From: Aporrectodea caliginosa
Taxonomy: Eukaryota; Annelida; Clitellata; Crassiclitellata; Lumbricidae
Length of the DNA: 64,000 nt
Direction of reading: 5' to 3'
NCBI GenBank assembly: GCA_020284085.1
Contig: JACEVL010000154.1
Span: 1,983,143 to 2,047,142, forward strand
A program made the translations under genes and the position numbers. Of this stretch, positions 23,696 through 33,996 are shown in pieces. Every line of letters starts with the position of its first letter. The stretch's first letter is position 1. The notes beneath the pieces were generated by a model. It did no database searches. It was not told the DNA's origin and saw nothing but the letters and a program-made list of their open reading frames with translations.

Positions 23696-23914
23696 CACAC
23701 ATTCCGATGTATAAAATATTCACTCGGATGCGCGACAGACACGACTGTCGTCGTAATTCACACTCGTTGTCGTACGTTCGACTGTTATTAGCACAGACGG
23801 GTCGGAGCACTTTTTCACAGCGCATAGGACACATGCACTTTGCATCCCCTCTGCGGTCGACATGGCACTCCTCACTGTGGTGCTCGCATGTCACTTTTGA
23901 GCAAGGGTTGTTAC
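23696..23914 (-). CDS. AGRN: agrin exon: complete follistatin-like domain with atypical Kazal core
   Basis: Acceptor catgcag before GT-AAC-AAC and donor TGTG|gtctgt (a weak donor); 219 nt, phase 1 on both sides. All ten FS cysteines are present (NPCSKVTC, EEC, KCMC, RC, VC, EC, SC, MC). The usual Kazal CGSDGxTYxNEC is changed to CANNSRTYDNEC, so the G-x-D-G turn is lost. It joins the preceding exon as ..DCSSG-NNPC.. in frame. Confidence 0.92.
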
Positions 23915-24308
23915 CTGCATGTGTTGGAAGAAACATAAAAAAATGTAATTCGATTTGATGTAATGATATCATAAACAGCAATTTGTCTTCACGTTATTTC
24001 TCATTACCCTGTTTTCATGTTTGTGTGCAGCTATATATCTGAACATTTATGTAGCAGCTCTAACGAACTTCACAAACTTCCGTCAGTATAGTGTCGTACT
24101 TCTGCACGGTGGAGGGTTGTTAAAAATTTAGTTGAAACACAGCAATCTATTAACGATCATTTCTTACTTCAAACAATTCATTGGAATAGACATAGAGGGT
24201 CAACTTGAGTTTAAAGTTATTTTTACATAAAGTACTCTCAGATGATGTAAAGACCAATTGAAAAAAATCAACTCCCAATAGTATGAAATGCATTTAGTTT
24301 TCCCCAAA

Positions 24309-24465
24309 TTGGCTGTTGTTTGGTTGAATGGTAATACACAGGCACGAAGACAGAAGGATGCAGGTTCGATATCCGCTAGCCCCATAAGGTTGACTCAGCC
24401 TTCCACTCCCTAGGTCAAATGAGCAGTGGTAGGACGGATCAGCGCCTAATAGGCTGCCATACAGT
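24309..24465 (+). mobile_element. tRNA-derived SINE (family C), plus orientation
   Basis: The RNA polymerase III B-box-like GGTTCGATATCC is at 24363-24374, with an upstream tRNA-like stretch GGTTGAATGGTAATACACAG. The body follows with CCCCATAAGGTTGACTCAGC. An inverted copy is at 24870-25035 and another minus-strand copy at 39238-39425. Confidence 0.7.
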
Positions 24466-24544
24466 TATAAAATCGACTCTTGCTTAAATGTGTTCCTACC
24501 TACTATTTCATGTAATCATACTGCAGGTTGTCAGTTTGAATTGA

Positions 24545-24551
24545 ATTAATG

Positions 24552-24584
<33 letters not shown>

Positions 24585-24625
24585 CTTAGATATTACTAGC
24601 TGATTATTATTATTATTACATGTAT
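24545..24625. repeat. (ATT)n microsatellite
   Basis: Two runs of ATT/TTA units are separated by about 30 bp. No other signal. Confidence 0.9.
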
Positions 24626-24869
24626 TGTATCACATGTATCAGTAGGCACAATAGCTAAACATAAGAGAACGTGATCTAATCTAGCAATATTACGTAAGAA
24701 ATGTTGTCCATTCTGCTTTGCTAATCTAGTATCTGGCCAGAGGCTTAACTAGATTAGAGCCTACAAAGCTTTTAAGTTCGCTGTGCTCGACAACCATAAC
24801 AACCCAAAGCCAAACATTCTTCCATTGACAAATCAATTACACAGAAATCACTCGCTTTCTGTGCTCATG

Positions 24870-25035
24870 TTATAGCCTGTTAGGTGCCGATCCGTCCTAC
24901 TGCTGCACATTTTACCATCGTCCCCTAGGGAGTGGAAAGCTGAGTCAACCTTATGGGGCTAGTGGGTATCAAACCCGCATCATTTCTTCTTCGTGCCTGT
25001 GTCTTACCATTCAACCATCTGGCAACCAATGTATG
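24870..25035 (-). mobile_element. tRNA-derived SINE (family C), minus orientation
   Basis: The reverse complement reads ACACAGGCACGAAGAAGAAA, then GGGTTTGATACCC (B box) and CTAGCCCCATAAGGTTGACT. It faces the copy at 24309-24465 across about 400 bp, and ends about 110 bp downstream of the agrin exon at 25146. Confidence 0.7.
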
Positions 25036-25145
25036 TTCCACCTGGAGAGAGAGACTGAGAATGCACCTGATCCTATCATGCCTATGAGAGCCAATGACTT
25101 ACAAATGATGACTACGCCGTCATCTGGACGATTGTTTGCACTCAC

Positions 25146-25361
25146 CGGATGAACAGTCTCCACGAAACATGACGACGATGTCACGGTGTGACCTGCATGC
25201 CTGGACACGCAGAGCACAGTCATTGGCATAAGTCCTTCCATCAGTTCCACAGACAGGTGAGAACTCATCAGTGCATCTGTTGCTACAGCGGCACATCGGC
25301 TGACGCATCTCATCCACCTGGCAGATGAGACCGGCCGGACACTCGTGACCATCACATGGAT
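25146..25361 (-). CDS. AGRN: agrin exon: complete follistatin-like domain (first visible)
   Basis: Acceptor ttttcag before AT-CCA-TGT and donor CCG|gtgagt; 216 nt, phase 1 on both sides. It encodes a full 10-cysteine FS domain: an EGF-like hairpin beginning PCDGHEC, then a Kazal half with SPVCGTDGRTYANDC and ending FRGDC. FS domains in agrin are structural and can inhibit proteases. The exon needs an upstream exon ending in phase 1 (G or A + AT gives D or N), so this is not the gene start; no such exon was recognised. Confidence 0.93.
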
Positions 25362-25529
25362 CTGAAAACAGATGCAATGATCAAAACATATGGGAAGATC
25401 AAGGACCAGATGAAAATCAACAAATGCGAAATCAGGAAATACAAAGAAAATGCAAGGCTTAGGCACATTAACTTAGTAGGTTATGCATGGAAACAATAAG
25501 TAAGGTACATTCATTTAGAATGACCTTCC

Positions 25530-25680
25530 TCCTCACCAAGGGCTAAACTTTTTTTCCTCATCGGTCTCCCGCTCTTTAAAGGAATTTCTTTTTTCCCCCG
25601 GGGCTTCCGTGCTGAGAGCACCTCTGAATAGTTATTCTGCGAGAGGCACTTTATAAATTATTAGATACAATACAATAAAT
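25530..25680 (+). mobile_element. LINE 3' end with CpG-decayed hairpin tail
   Basis: The tail AGCACCTCT ... AGAGGCACT TTATAAAT followed by ATACAATACAAT matches the 812-1018 and 23189-23362 copies, except that both stem CpGs have become CpA. The coding part is highly decayed. Confidence 0.6.
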
Positions 25681-26366
25681 CATAAAAGGCAAAGTAAGAC
25701 AGGGAGAAGTCAGTTACACATTCTCTGTCCTCTACAGTTCTAATATCTTTCATGCAATATATGGATCACATAACGTCAATTCCTTAACAACAAACAGTAC
25801 TTTTCCATGAAAAAACTGCACAGCCAACAGTTAATCTCATTGGATGGACCAAACAGCTTATGCTAAATACGATGCATCCACCAAGGACTGCAGCGCCGCA
25901 ACACGGCCATCAAATCACACAAAAAGGCATTATACCTAAAATTCATTGTGCTTACACAGCGTCCATCACTGTTGTCACTGGCACTGCTTTAAAGTCATCA
26001 CAGTTCTTAAGCACGCCTGTGCATCCTCTGGGTTAGAGTATAGGGCATCGAAATGGGGCCAGTGGTAAAAAGGGCAAACAGCCAAACATCCGCCATAAAG
26101 TACTGCTTTAATACCTCCAGAGATCTTTGTTGGTGAGCAGAAGGAAAGGGAACCTGATGATATAAAGAAATACTTTGTCAAATCGTTTGTGGTTTGTGAC
26201 GTCATGTAGCGTCTAATCCAGAAGCTGACCATCAACACTGAGAAGTCTTGTCCTGTTCATTCTATTCTGCCGCAATGTTGCTTCTCTTGTAGCTTCCTTT
26301 GATGTCTCTATACTTCTCTGCAGCTTGCATCTAATCTCAAAACCATCAACGAATGCCAGTCTACAC

Positions 26367-28064
26367 CAGGCCCGGGTTAACCATTGAGCACACGGAGCAC
26401 GTGCTCCGGGGCCCCGACGAGAAAGGGGCCCCCAAATCCCAAATATGAGTCATTTTTTCTGCGTCTTAGAATGCAAATTGAATTCACTTATTCACTTTTG
26501 GTGAAACAATAGAATTCATTTTGGTTAAAGTACGGCGAAAAATCACATTATTTTCCACTCAGACTTAAACTTCTTAGATATGACTCTGGAGTTATTTTGG
26601 GTGAGGCTGCTATTACTATAGATAGTCTATGGAGTCTAGACTGACCACGCTTCGGTATACGTATCTCTGTTTGTCTTTGTACCTATCTCTTCGTTCTTCT
26701 CCTTCTTCCTGCCATGGACTTCGAACAGCATGCCTTCAGCTCACCGGGCGAACCAGGTTCAAGCCACGACTGGCGGCCGCCTATAGCGGTCAGAGGTCAA
26801 TGTAATTGTAACTATTATAATACGTATACATAGCCTTTGGGCGTTCATGTAGGTAAGTATTATGTATGCGTGTATGACTGTATGTATGGATGTATGTATA
26901 ATATAATATATATATGCATATATAATATATGTAGTATGTATGTAAGACAGAGGGCCGTTTCTCTCTCATTCGTATCCATCTATTATTCAATCTATCTATC
27001 AGTCGTTAAATCTACAACTATGGTAACGTTGCTCCAGCTTTAGTCATTATAGGTTAAACTTAAAGTATTGAATAATTAATCATTCAATAAAATAATGTCG
27101 AGCACTTGCAAGTAGGCCTACATGTATGCCAGTGGGTTTTTGAAACGGGCTGGAAAGCTTGAACAAGGAAGCGAAATCTCAAAGTGTTAACTAGCACACC
27201 AAAACTGACGACATTCTTTCAAAGTAGCCTAATTGTACTGCATGACAGTCTGCGTCTGATTATGACAGTGTGCCTGTGACTGTGATTGGACAGGCTAGTG
27301 GTGATAGTGAGCCGGAAATAGTCGGCAGATCGATCGCTGACGAACTTGACGATGATAATTTGAGTTCTCAAGACAGAGTACATGGAAATGAAATGTCTGC
27401 AACTTCAAGTACAATTCAGTCCATCAACAACGACAATATATGGCCTAATTGTGAAACAATGTCTATTCCTTATGAAGCCGCAAAATCAGAAGTGATGGCA
27501 GGCTGTCAGTCTCTAAGTTACTCATCCGAACAGGCTATAGACAAAGCAGTCGCAGAAAGTATATCAGTTTTTTTGCAATTATACTATTAGTTGTATAATG
27601 CTTATAATTATAGTATGCAAAGGGATTGCTCTGCTGTGAAAATACAAGGTAAGGTTTCATTCTGAAAAATAGTCGCCCTACAATGTTATTTTGTAATTTT
27701 CAGATTCTTTTCATAAGAATTGTAATATTGTATTTTCAAAGTATATCTGTCACCCATGTAATTTCTTTGTTAGAGAGGCCTACCTTTTAGAGGCGACAAC
27801 GAACCACAACGGAAATTGTAATTAAGCTAATATACCTGAGTAAAATTAATATGCTTACTATTATTATTATTATTTTTATTGAATTTGTTGCTGATTGAAG
27901 TCTGAGCAGATTTGAATATTACTAAATAAGGAAAGAGGGAAAGAAGGGAGGTGAGGGAGAGGAGGAGAAAGGGAAGGTCGAGGGAGGGAGGAGCCTGGAA
28001 AAGTCGGAGGGGCCCCAACATGACAGAGTGCTCCAGGGCCCCAGGGCCCCTTAACACGGGCCTG
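26367..28064. mobile_element. hAT DNA transposon, internally deleted
   Basis: The termini are CAGGCCCGGGTTAA and, on the other strand, CAGGCCCGTGTTAA. An identical 8-bp target duplication GTCTACAC lies at 26359-26366 and 28065-28072, the hAT hallmark. Sub-terminal regions are rich in GGGGCCCC and contain the palindrome GGAGCACGTGCTCC. The interior keeps only an N-terminal transposase-like piece (27130-27590); the catalytic region and dimerisation domain are not seen. Age is moderate: the target duplication is perfect but the ORF upstream part has stops. Confidence 0.92.
27130..27592 (+). pseudogene. hAT (ZMYM/TTF-type) transposase N-terminal remnant
   Basis: An open frame at 27270-27590 encodes 106 residues, acidic and Ser-rich (SEPEIVGRSIADELDDDN), with no catalytic motif. 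Just upstream, in a different frame, STPKLTTFF resembles the PKLTxFF segment found near the N-terminus of KIAA1586/ZMYM-like hAT transposases. There is no zinc-finger and no DDE core, so the product would not transpose. Confidence 0.55.
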
Positions 28065-28854
28065 GTCTACACCCTTATGCTGCATAACAATGTAAGGCCC
28101 ATTTATTGTAAAAACAGGTGAGGAAGTACGAGTGTGCATAAGCAAAGATCTTGTAACTTTCTGTCTGCTCTGAAATGATTAAATATCTTTAATGCTCACA
28201 AATAAGACTGTCCCTGCACATACTTTCAGTAAGCACTCCAAACTTAAATAGATTTAGATAACACTAACACATTTAGATAAAGCCGCAATGTGCCTGGCAA
28301 ATAGTTCTTGAGGGATGAAATGTTGAGGCATTGCACAAATGCATGGTTCAGCATATTTGCACAATTGCATGCGTATTTCTGTATGTGAATAGGTGGCTAT
28401 ATTTATGTGCATGCTTATATGACCAAATGAGTCACCACGAAAGAGGGCAGTTTGCAACAAACATACACTTCATCAGAAAACAAACATCTTAATGCAGCCT
28501 AACATGAATGCATGCACTGATCATCAGTCTATGTTGGGTCTAATGCAGTACATGTACAGGTGCAAAATTCCCCACTTCAGCAGTTTGTAAAAGATAAATT
28601 GCATGGAAGTCCATATTTGGCACATACACAACAGGTGATGATTTGATAGGTTGCTGGTACAGAACCATCACCAACATAGCAACCTGTTGGTAGTGTCTGA
28701 GGAATATGCAGCTCGAGAGAACAAAATGTATCACTTCTGCTTCTGGGCATAAAGCCATCAGCTTCACAAATTATGACTTACTTGCATACATACCTACATA
28801 CACAAATGAGACTATAAAGCGCAACTTCAAGGAAACTCATTAGTAGTGCTCCTA

Positions 28855-29220
28855 ACCTAACACGGAGAACCCTCGTTCAAACATAATAGACTTCAAGTGC
28901 TTGCGGAACAGAGAAAGAGATGGACTGACTAGCTCAGCTCTAGTTTTATGAAGCAAGTTGGACTGATGAAAGCAAAGCTTCTATGCTGAGCTGTAGAAGA
29001 ACGTGCCCATCTGGGGGGACAAGAAGAACACCCTGAACGGCCGAACGAAGGGATCTGCAGACAGGAACAGACGACGCAGAGATATACAGTCAGCAAAGAT
29101 AAGACATGGAGTAATTTCCACCAAGCAGTTCTGCATGAAAGTTAAAATCTTAAATTCGATGCGTTGAGGGATTCCATCCACCTGGGTGAATGGTATCCAT
29201 TCACATGGATTCATCGCCTG
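28855..29220 (-). mobile_element. LINE 3' end (minus strand)
   Basis: The minus-strand ORF 28981-29214 has DGIPQRIEFKILTFMQNCL, the LHW-P-xxRIxFKILxLxxxxL block of CR1/L2 reverse transcriptases, then decays. Sequence at 28880-28960 parallels 30400-30480, which is another copy. Confidence 0.65.
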
Positions 29221-29904
29221 ATTTGAGTGTTAAATTTGATTCCAGTATGTCTTTTCGCAAAACATCCTTCAGGCAATTTGCAAATCTGTTGTAGAATCAG
29301 ATCGCATAGGCCAGAATTTCTCCTACCAAACAGTTCTAAATGTTTGCACTAACGACCTTAGTGGAATGCATGGATGCAATTCATCAGAAAAACTCAAACA
29401 TCCTAATGCAGCTAAATTTGTATAAGGAAAAAAATTAGTAACACTAAGCTATATGAAACATTTGAGATCTACATGGATCTGGAGATCTTGCTCTCTACGC
29501 CTGTTTGCATCAGGAATTCAGAAGTGTAGCATCTGTAGGATAATATAACACAATTCACCCAACTATTTTCTAAACCAACAAAGCTCTGCTTCTCAACATT
29601 CACGGCTTGTGCGGTGCCAGGAAACGAAGCATGAACTTGCTAAAGCAGCGCAGCCATAACTTCAATTAAGCCTCAACAATCGAATCCCATAAATAGTTGG
29701 ACCTATATTAGATATACACTACACTCGGAATGCCGAGTCTTTTGTCCAGATGATCTCAGCTAATATGAATGTAAATGAAAAGATGCAGAGTGTGGCTTTC
29801 AAGAGACACTTCTTAGACAGTGCTATAGAAATATACAGATCAGTGTTTCCCAACCACGCTTATATACACTATCGGACTCAAGACTTATTTGTTTTCCAAG
29901 GCCT

Positions 29905-30192
29905 ACCAGGGCCGAATTAAGACTTTGGGGGCCCTAAGCCAAGGGCCGGGTTAAGACATCCGGGGCCCTAACCGGAAAGCCATGCAGTCTTTTTTCCAGA
30001 TTTGGAGACAAAACCATTGTTTATTACTTTAAAAAAATTTCTAATGAGTTTCCGTCTTTTTCAGAAGAAAATTGTCAAATAGGACCTTTGTACCATCTGA
30101 TTTTTATATTTCCTGACAGTTGGGGCCCTCAAAACGTTGTGGGGCCCTAAGCCATGGCTTATTTCCCTTATAGGTTAATCCGGCTCTGACCT
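29905..30192. mobile_element. hAT-like non-autonomous element, about 0.29 kb
   Basis: The left end CAGGGCCGAATTAAGAC and the right end (opposite strand) CAGAGCCGGATTAACC are imperfect inverted termini. GGGGCCCTAAGCC occurs near both ends and a second, nested left-end-like AGGGCCGGGTTAAGAC lies at 29943. No clean target duplication was identified, so the limits are approximate. Confidence 0.5.
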
Positions 30193-30254
30193 GGCCTACC
30201 CTGCTTTTAGTTGACTGTGAGGTGCCCTTGTCTGTGTTACAGCGCCATATAAAT

Positions 30255-30300
30255 TGTCACTATTCTTATTATTATTATTATTATTATTATTATTGATAAG
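30255..30300. repeat. (ATT)n microsatellite after a LINE/SINE-type tail
   Basis: The sequence GTGAGGTGCCC ... CAGCGCCATATAAATTGTC precedes the ATT run, matching the hairpin-tail plus simple-repeat ending seen elsewhere in the window. Confidence 0.7.
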
Positions 30301-30329
30301 GGTTCCATAAGATATTGTAGAATAATTAA

Positions 30330-30640
30330 CATAATATAAGTGAAAACTTGTAAGGTGCAACATAAAGAAATAATTAATCAGCAGCACTCTCCCAACCGTG
30401 CAGGGAAGACCCATGATCAAACAAACTTCAAGCACTTGCCGAACAAGAAAGGTGACAGACTGATTAACTCTTCTGATTTTAAAAGATAGACCATTCCACG
30501 ATACATGACCAAAAGTACCAAAACTGTGACAGGTAGCGGACGACCTAGCCAGAAGGAGATAAATAATAAACATTAAAACATTTAAATAATAAACGCCTAA
30601 ATAATAAACATTAAAACAAAACAAAGACATTATCTGCCAT
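30330..30640 (-). mobile_element. LINE 3' end (minus strand)
   Basis: The minus strand encodes SFGTFGHVSWNGLSFKIRRV then FLVRQVLEVC, matching the terminal (F-xx-WNxLPxxLR ... FRxxLK) block of LINE reverse transcriptases. It parallels 28855-28980. Confidence 0.6.
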
Positions 30641-30644
30641 CTGT

Positions 30645-33240
30645 CGAAGACGAACTGAGGCTATGCTTGTAAAAAAAACTGCAAAAGAATAAATTTAACA
30701 TTTCTACAAAATTAAACAAGCTCAACCATTAAACTGAAAATAACTTTTACATTGACTTGAGATGTAAACGTTACTCTACTGTTTGGATAAACTTAACTTT
30801 GATAGTTTGATATTTGAAAACAGATTTGAAAACATACAACACCAGGACAAATGAATCCTTATATATACAATGTAAGCTGACACCCACACATATGTATTAT
30901 AATAAAATACATATAAAGCAGGGCTTAACTGACTTATGCTGAGGTAACGTCTTCTGGCTTGTAAATGTTTTCCAGTAGGGCTTCCTCAGGATATCAACAG
31001 TTATTAAGTTAGAAGTTGCCCATAGGAAAGAGCTTGGAAAACACTAATCCAGATACCTAAATGCACACACCGTAGAAACTGCCCTCTGTCGTGGTAACCT
31101 GATGTCATAGCTGTGACTCAATCCTCTTCCTAATTCTGCTAACTGATTTGATCTTCAGATGTTTAATCATCGTCCAATGTCCTTCATCTGGCACTCACTG
31201 ACAGTGAAAGCATACGGTTCCTGGAGATGGCAAAGAAACGTGATTAATTTCAGCCTTCAAAAGAAGTGTTACCTGAACAATCGCAGAAACAGTCGCTGAC
31301 ATCAGCAAATTAAAGCGGCCTCTAATAAGGGCTACAGATGTAAAATCTAATTATACATGTTTTTCTATAGCAAACACATGGCCTTGACCTTGCTCAGTTT
31401 TCAGTGAACTGATTGGGTGAGATCTGTTGCATTCTCTGCCACCGCTGCCCATCTGAATGGGTGCAACACCATTTAAAGTCCCCAAGTATGGGCCAAGCTC
31501 ATCTGAACAAACGACATAGATAGCAGTGGTCTCCATAAATTGAGAAGCAAATTACCTTGCTGCTGTATAATTTTTTACAAAATTCTGCTAATTCTGCTGT
31601 TCACTTATCCGAGCCTTCTGTAACCCTCTTTGGACTGCCTTACAGCCTTTCAGAGGAAGATGGAATCATCATAAATTAGTAAATGGCAGAGATGCTACTA
31701 TTGGAGCATTAGATGAAGTCTGGACATCATAAAAGGAATCCCAAATGCTGAGGCTGCATTCATTTCAACGTGCAGTCAGCTCAATCTTGGCTAAAATTCT
31801 TCCAGCAGAAAACGTCGGTCGTAAAGTCAAATAGTTGATTCCCTTGACCAGAATCAATCTACTGGAAGAGCCGGAAACACTTAGGTTCTTGTTCTAAACC
31901 ACCCACTGATTTGGCACTTCTGGACATGATGCAAGCTCTTACCAGAAGTTTCTTTATGGGACTATACCTCGGTGAAAGCCAATTAACAACACGGACTTCG
32001 CGGATGTGTCCGCCATTCATTATTTATCCAAGGCCAGCAGAATCAGGTATCACCGTACATTGTCTGCTCCAAGTAGTGGTGAGAAGGGAAGGATAGGAAT
32101 TCATGGCCTAACGAAATTCTGCAGCAAGTAGGCCCTATAGTAGTACATGCAATGCTCAGCATTTACCATTTGCATACGAGGTCTGAATCCCCAATGCTCA
32201 TAAATAAATTAGCATTCAAAACAAAGTACAGGAAGCAAACGTGGCATTTATTGCTGCTAGTCAGAGTCAGAACCTAAAAATCATCCTTCATCTTGTTCCA
32301 GTTTTGATAGATAGATATTCGTTTTATTTTCTGACAGGTTGACAGACCGCAATCAGTTACAATAGAAACATGCTATCTCCGGTTGCCGAGAACGCACCCA
32401 GTCGTACTAAGTGTCAAACTCAACTGTATCCTGTTTGCAATAACTAAAAAACGCGTAATACAGATTATAGTTGGAACTTCGCACGTGGCTGCCATCATAG
32501 GCGCCTCGGGAGTCACTATAGCTATTCCTGAATCCAACAATTATATCACTTCTGATCAGGTTTTCACATCAAAGGGCCTATGTCCAGTCTTTTCCTGAAG
32601 TAATTGTAATTACAGCCATAGGGGAAGTGAGAGAATTTGAATTGAGAAAACGGTCACTTGCTATTGGCAAATGGTCAGTGATAACTCTTCCACAGCCAGC
32701 ATTTCACAAGGTTCGGTGAATTCCCAATTCTTCAGCTCAGCCGGCAAATGAAACCGCTCCTCACAGCTGCATATTTTGAATGGCTTCCGGATGGCCAAGT
32801 CATCGCCAAGCAACGAACGATCCAGTCTGCTGCTGGCTAAACTCACAGACTATGTCGATGATGGGCGATAAATAGTCGAGCCAGATAGTGACCCGTGGCC
32901 TGGCATATTCATCAAAGGCAGACCGGATCTGACTGATTAGGGTTGTCTGTATGGGCTTACCTACCACGCTGGTTCAATGGCCCGGCATTAGTCAATAGGG
33001 GACGTTTTGTGACAAAAGAAACAACCCTTACTCACCCCCATTGTAGTCTCACAGCAGCACACTTTCATATAAATAGCTCGTTATGGATTGAGGAAAAATT
33101 TCAATTGACGAAGCTTTGGTCTACAGCATAAGTAGCCAGCTATTCTCTTCAAACACAACAAACTACACCAACTCTGATTTATAAGTGAAAAGCGATCAGT
33201 GGGAAGTCATAAAGAATCTGATTAAGACAATCTGATGTGA
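30645..33240. other. Intergenic or 5' intron sequence, nothing recognised
   Basis: AT-rich with no convincing exon. Short ORFs (31351, 31911, 32383, 32661) carry no recognisable domains. A (GATA)-like start of a diverged tail is near 32305. Confidence 0.4.
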
Positions 33241-33244
33241 CTCA

Positions 33245-33655
33245 GTGGGATGTGCGACAGTCTAGTGGTTATTCTGCTGGACTGTCTGTCAACTAAGAAG
33301 TCAGAAGTTCAAATCCCCACCAGAGCACAATTTTGTGTTGAGATTTCTGTTCCATCTGTACCCCTAGTCAATTCAGCTTTAAGGGCATATTAAACGCACC
33401 TTTTCAGTGGGAAGATGAGATGGCAAGGGAGAGGACTGGTCACACACCCTCGTAAGCGTAGGCTAAGAAAAAAGAAGTCACTAACACTTCATACCCATGA
33501 CATTAAACGCACACTGTCAGTGGGAAGATGAGATGGTGAGGGAGAGGACTAACCACCCAGCCTCGTAAGCTTAGGCTAAGAAAATGAAGTCACTAACACT
33601 TCATACCCATGGCTGCTCCAGGACTAGCTTAAGGGACTGGCTCTTCTTCTTTAGT
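33245..33655 (+). mobile_element. tRNA-derived SINE (family A) with duplicated body
   Basis: The tRNA-like head has the A-box-like TCTAGTGGTTATTC and the B-box-like AGTTCAAATCCCC at 33305-33317. The body GGGAAGATGAGATGG ... GAGAGGACT is present twice in tandem (33384-33500 and 33502-33612), each ending CACTTCATACCCATG. A minus-strand relative is at 61905-62140. Confidence 0.75.
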
Positions 33656-33730
33656 ATACTGTAACACCATGGTAGTGCAATGGATGCAGTACAATGGTCA
33701 AGATTTCTGAACAGCCAGAAACTTGCACTC

Positions 33731-33801
33731 TTAACACTTTAACGACAAGTTGCATTGGTTTCCCAGTTGCATTAGGTACACTCTCATCGTTAAAGGGTTC
33801 A
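33731..33801. mobile_element. 71-bp palindromic miniature element, copy 3
   Basis: TTAA at 33731 and TTCA at 33798 bound the arms ACTTTAACGACAAG and CTCATCGTTAAAGGG. The centre TTGCATTGGTTTCCCAGT is shared with copy 1 in reverse orientation. Confidence 0.65.
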
Positions 33802-33996
33802 AGTGTCTTCAAATAACAGTTGCACTGTAAATATCTATACATTAAGTACCTATTCTTTCAATACACTCTTGTCTGTAAATATTCAGCCACTCAATGTTGT
33901 ATCATTACTAGACAAAGGTTTTATTTAGTTTGAATACTTTACAACATTAAGTTTGTCTCAAAAGAAACTATGGCACATTTTATTGTAGCAAGCATT

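Larger units (their letters stand above)
1445..25361 (-). other. AGRN: Agrin gene, central part (14 exons, partial at both ends)
   Basis: Agrin is a secreted basement-membrane heparan-sulfate proteoglycan that in vertebrates organises neuromuscular synapses through LRP4/MuSK. The exons give six FS domains, a Lustrin-like module, a linker with the core FGCCPDGRT, two laminin-EGF domains and a further FS domain. The order FS repeats, GCC linker, LE-LE, FS is specific to agrin, and the LE1 core [12 protein letters not shown] and LE2 core VRDDCEQ match vertebrate agrin nearly residue for residue. All splice sites are GT-AG, most introns are phase 1 and all junctions keep frame (686 residues). There is no start or stop codon: the SEA/EGF/LamG end lies left of the window and the 5' end was not found. 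Family identity is very secure; exact splice sites are hand-called and additional symmetric phase-1 exons cannot be excluded. Confidence 0.93.

Noticed and set aside
25975..26238. Minus-strand ORF with several cysteines (CPFYHWPHFD...) considered as an upstream agrin exon
   Set aside because: Cysteine spacing fits neither FS nor NtA, and no clean phase-1 splice pair was found.
33245..33330. Possible functional tRNA gene
   Set aside because: A- and B-box-like motifs are present but no full cloverleaf, and the sequence continues into a SINE body.
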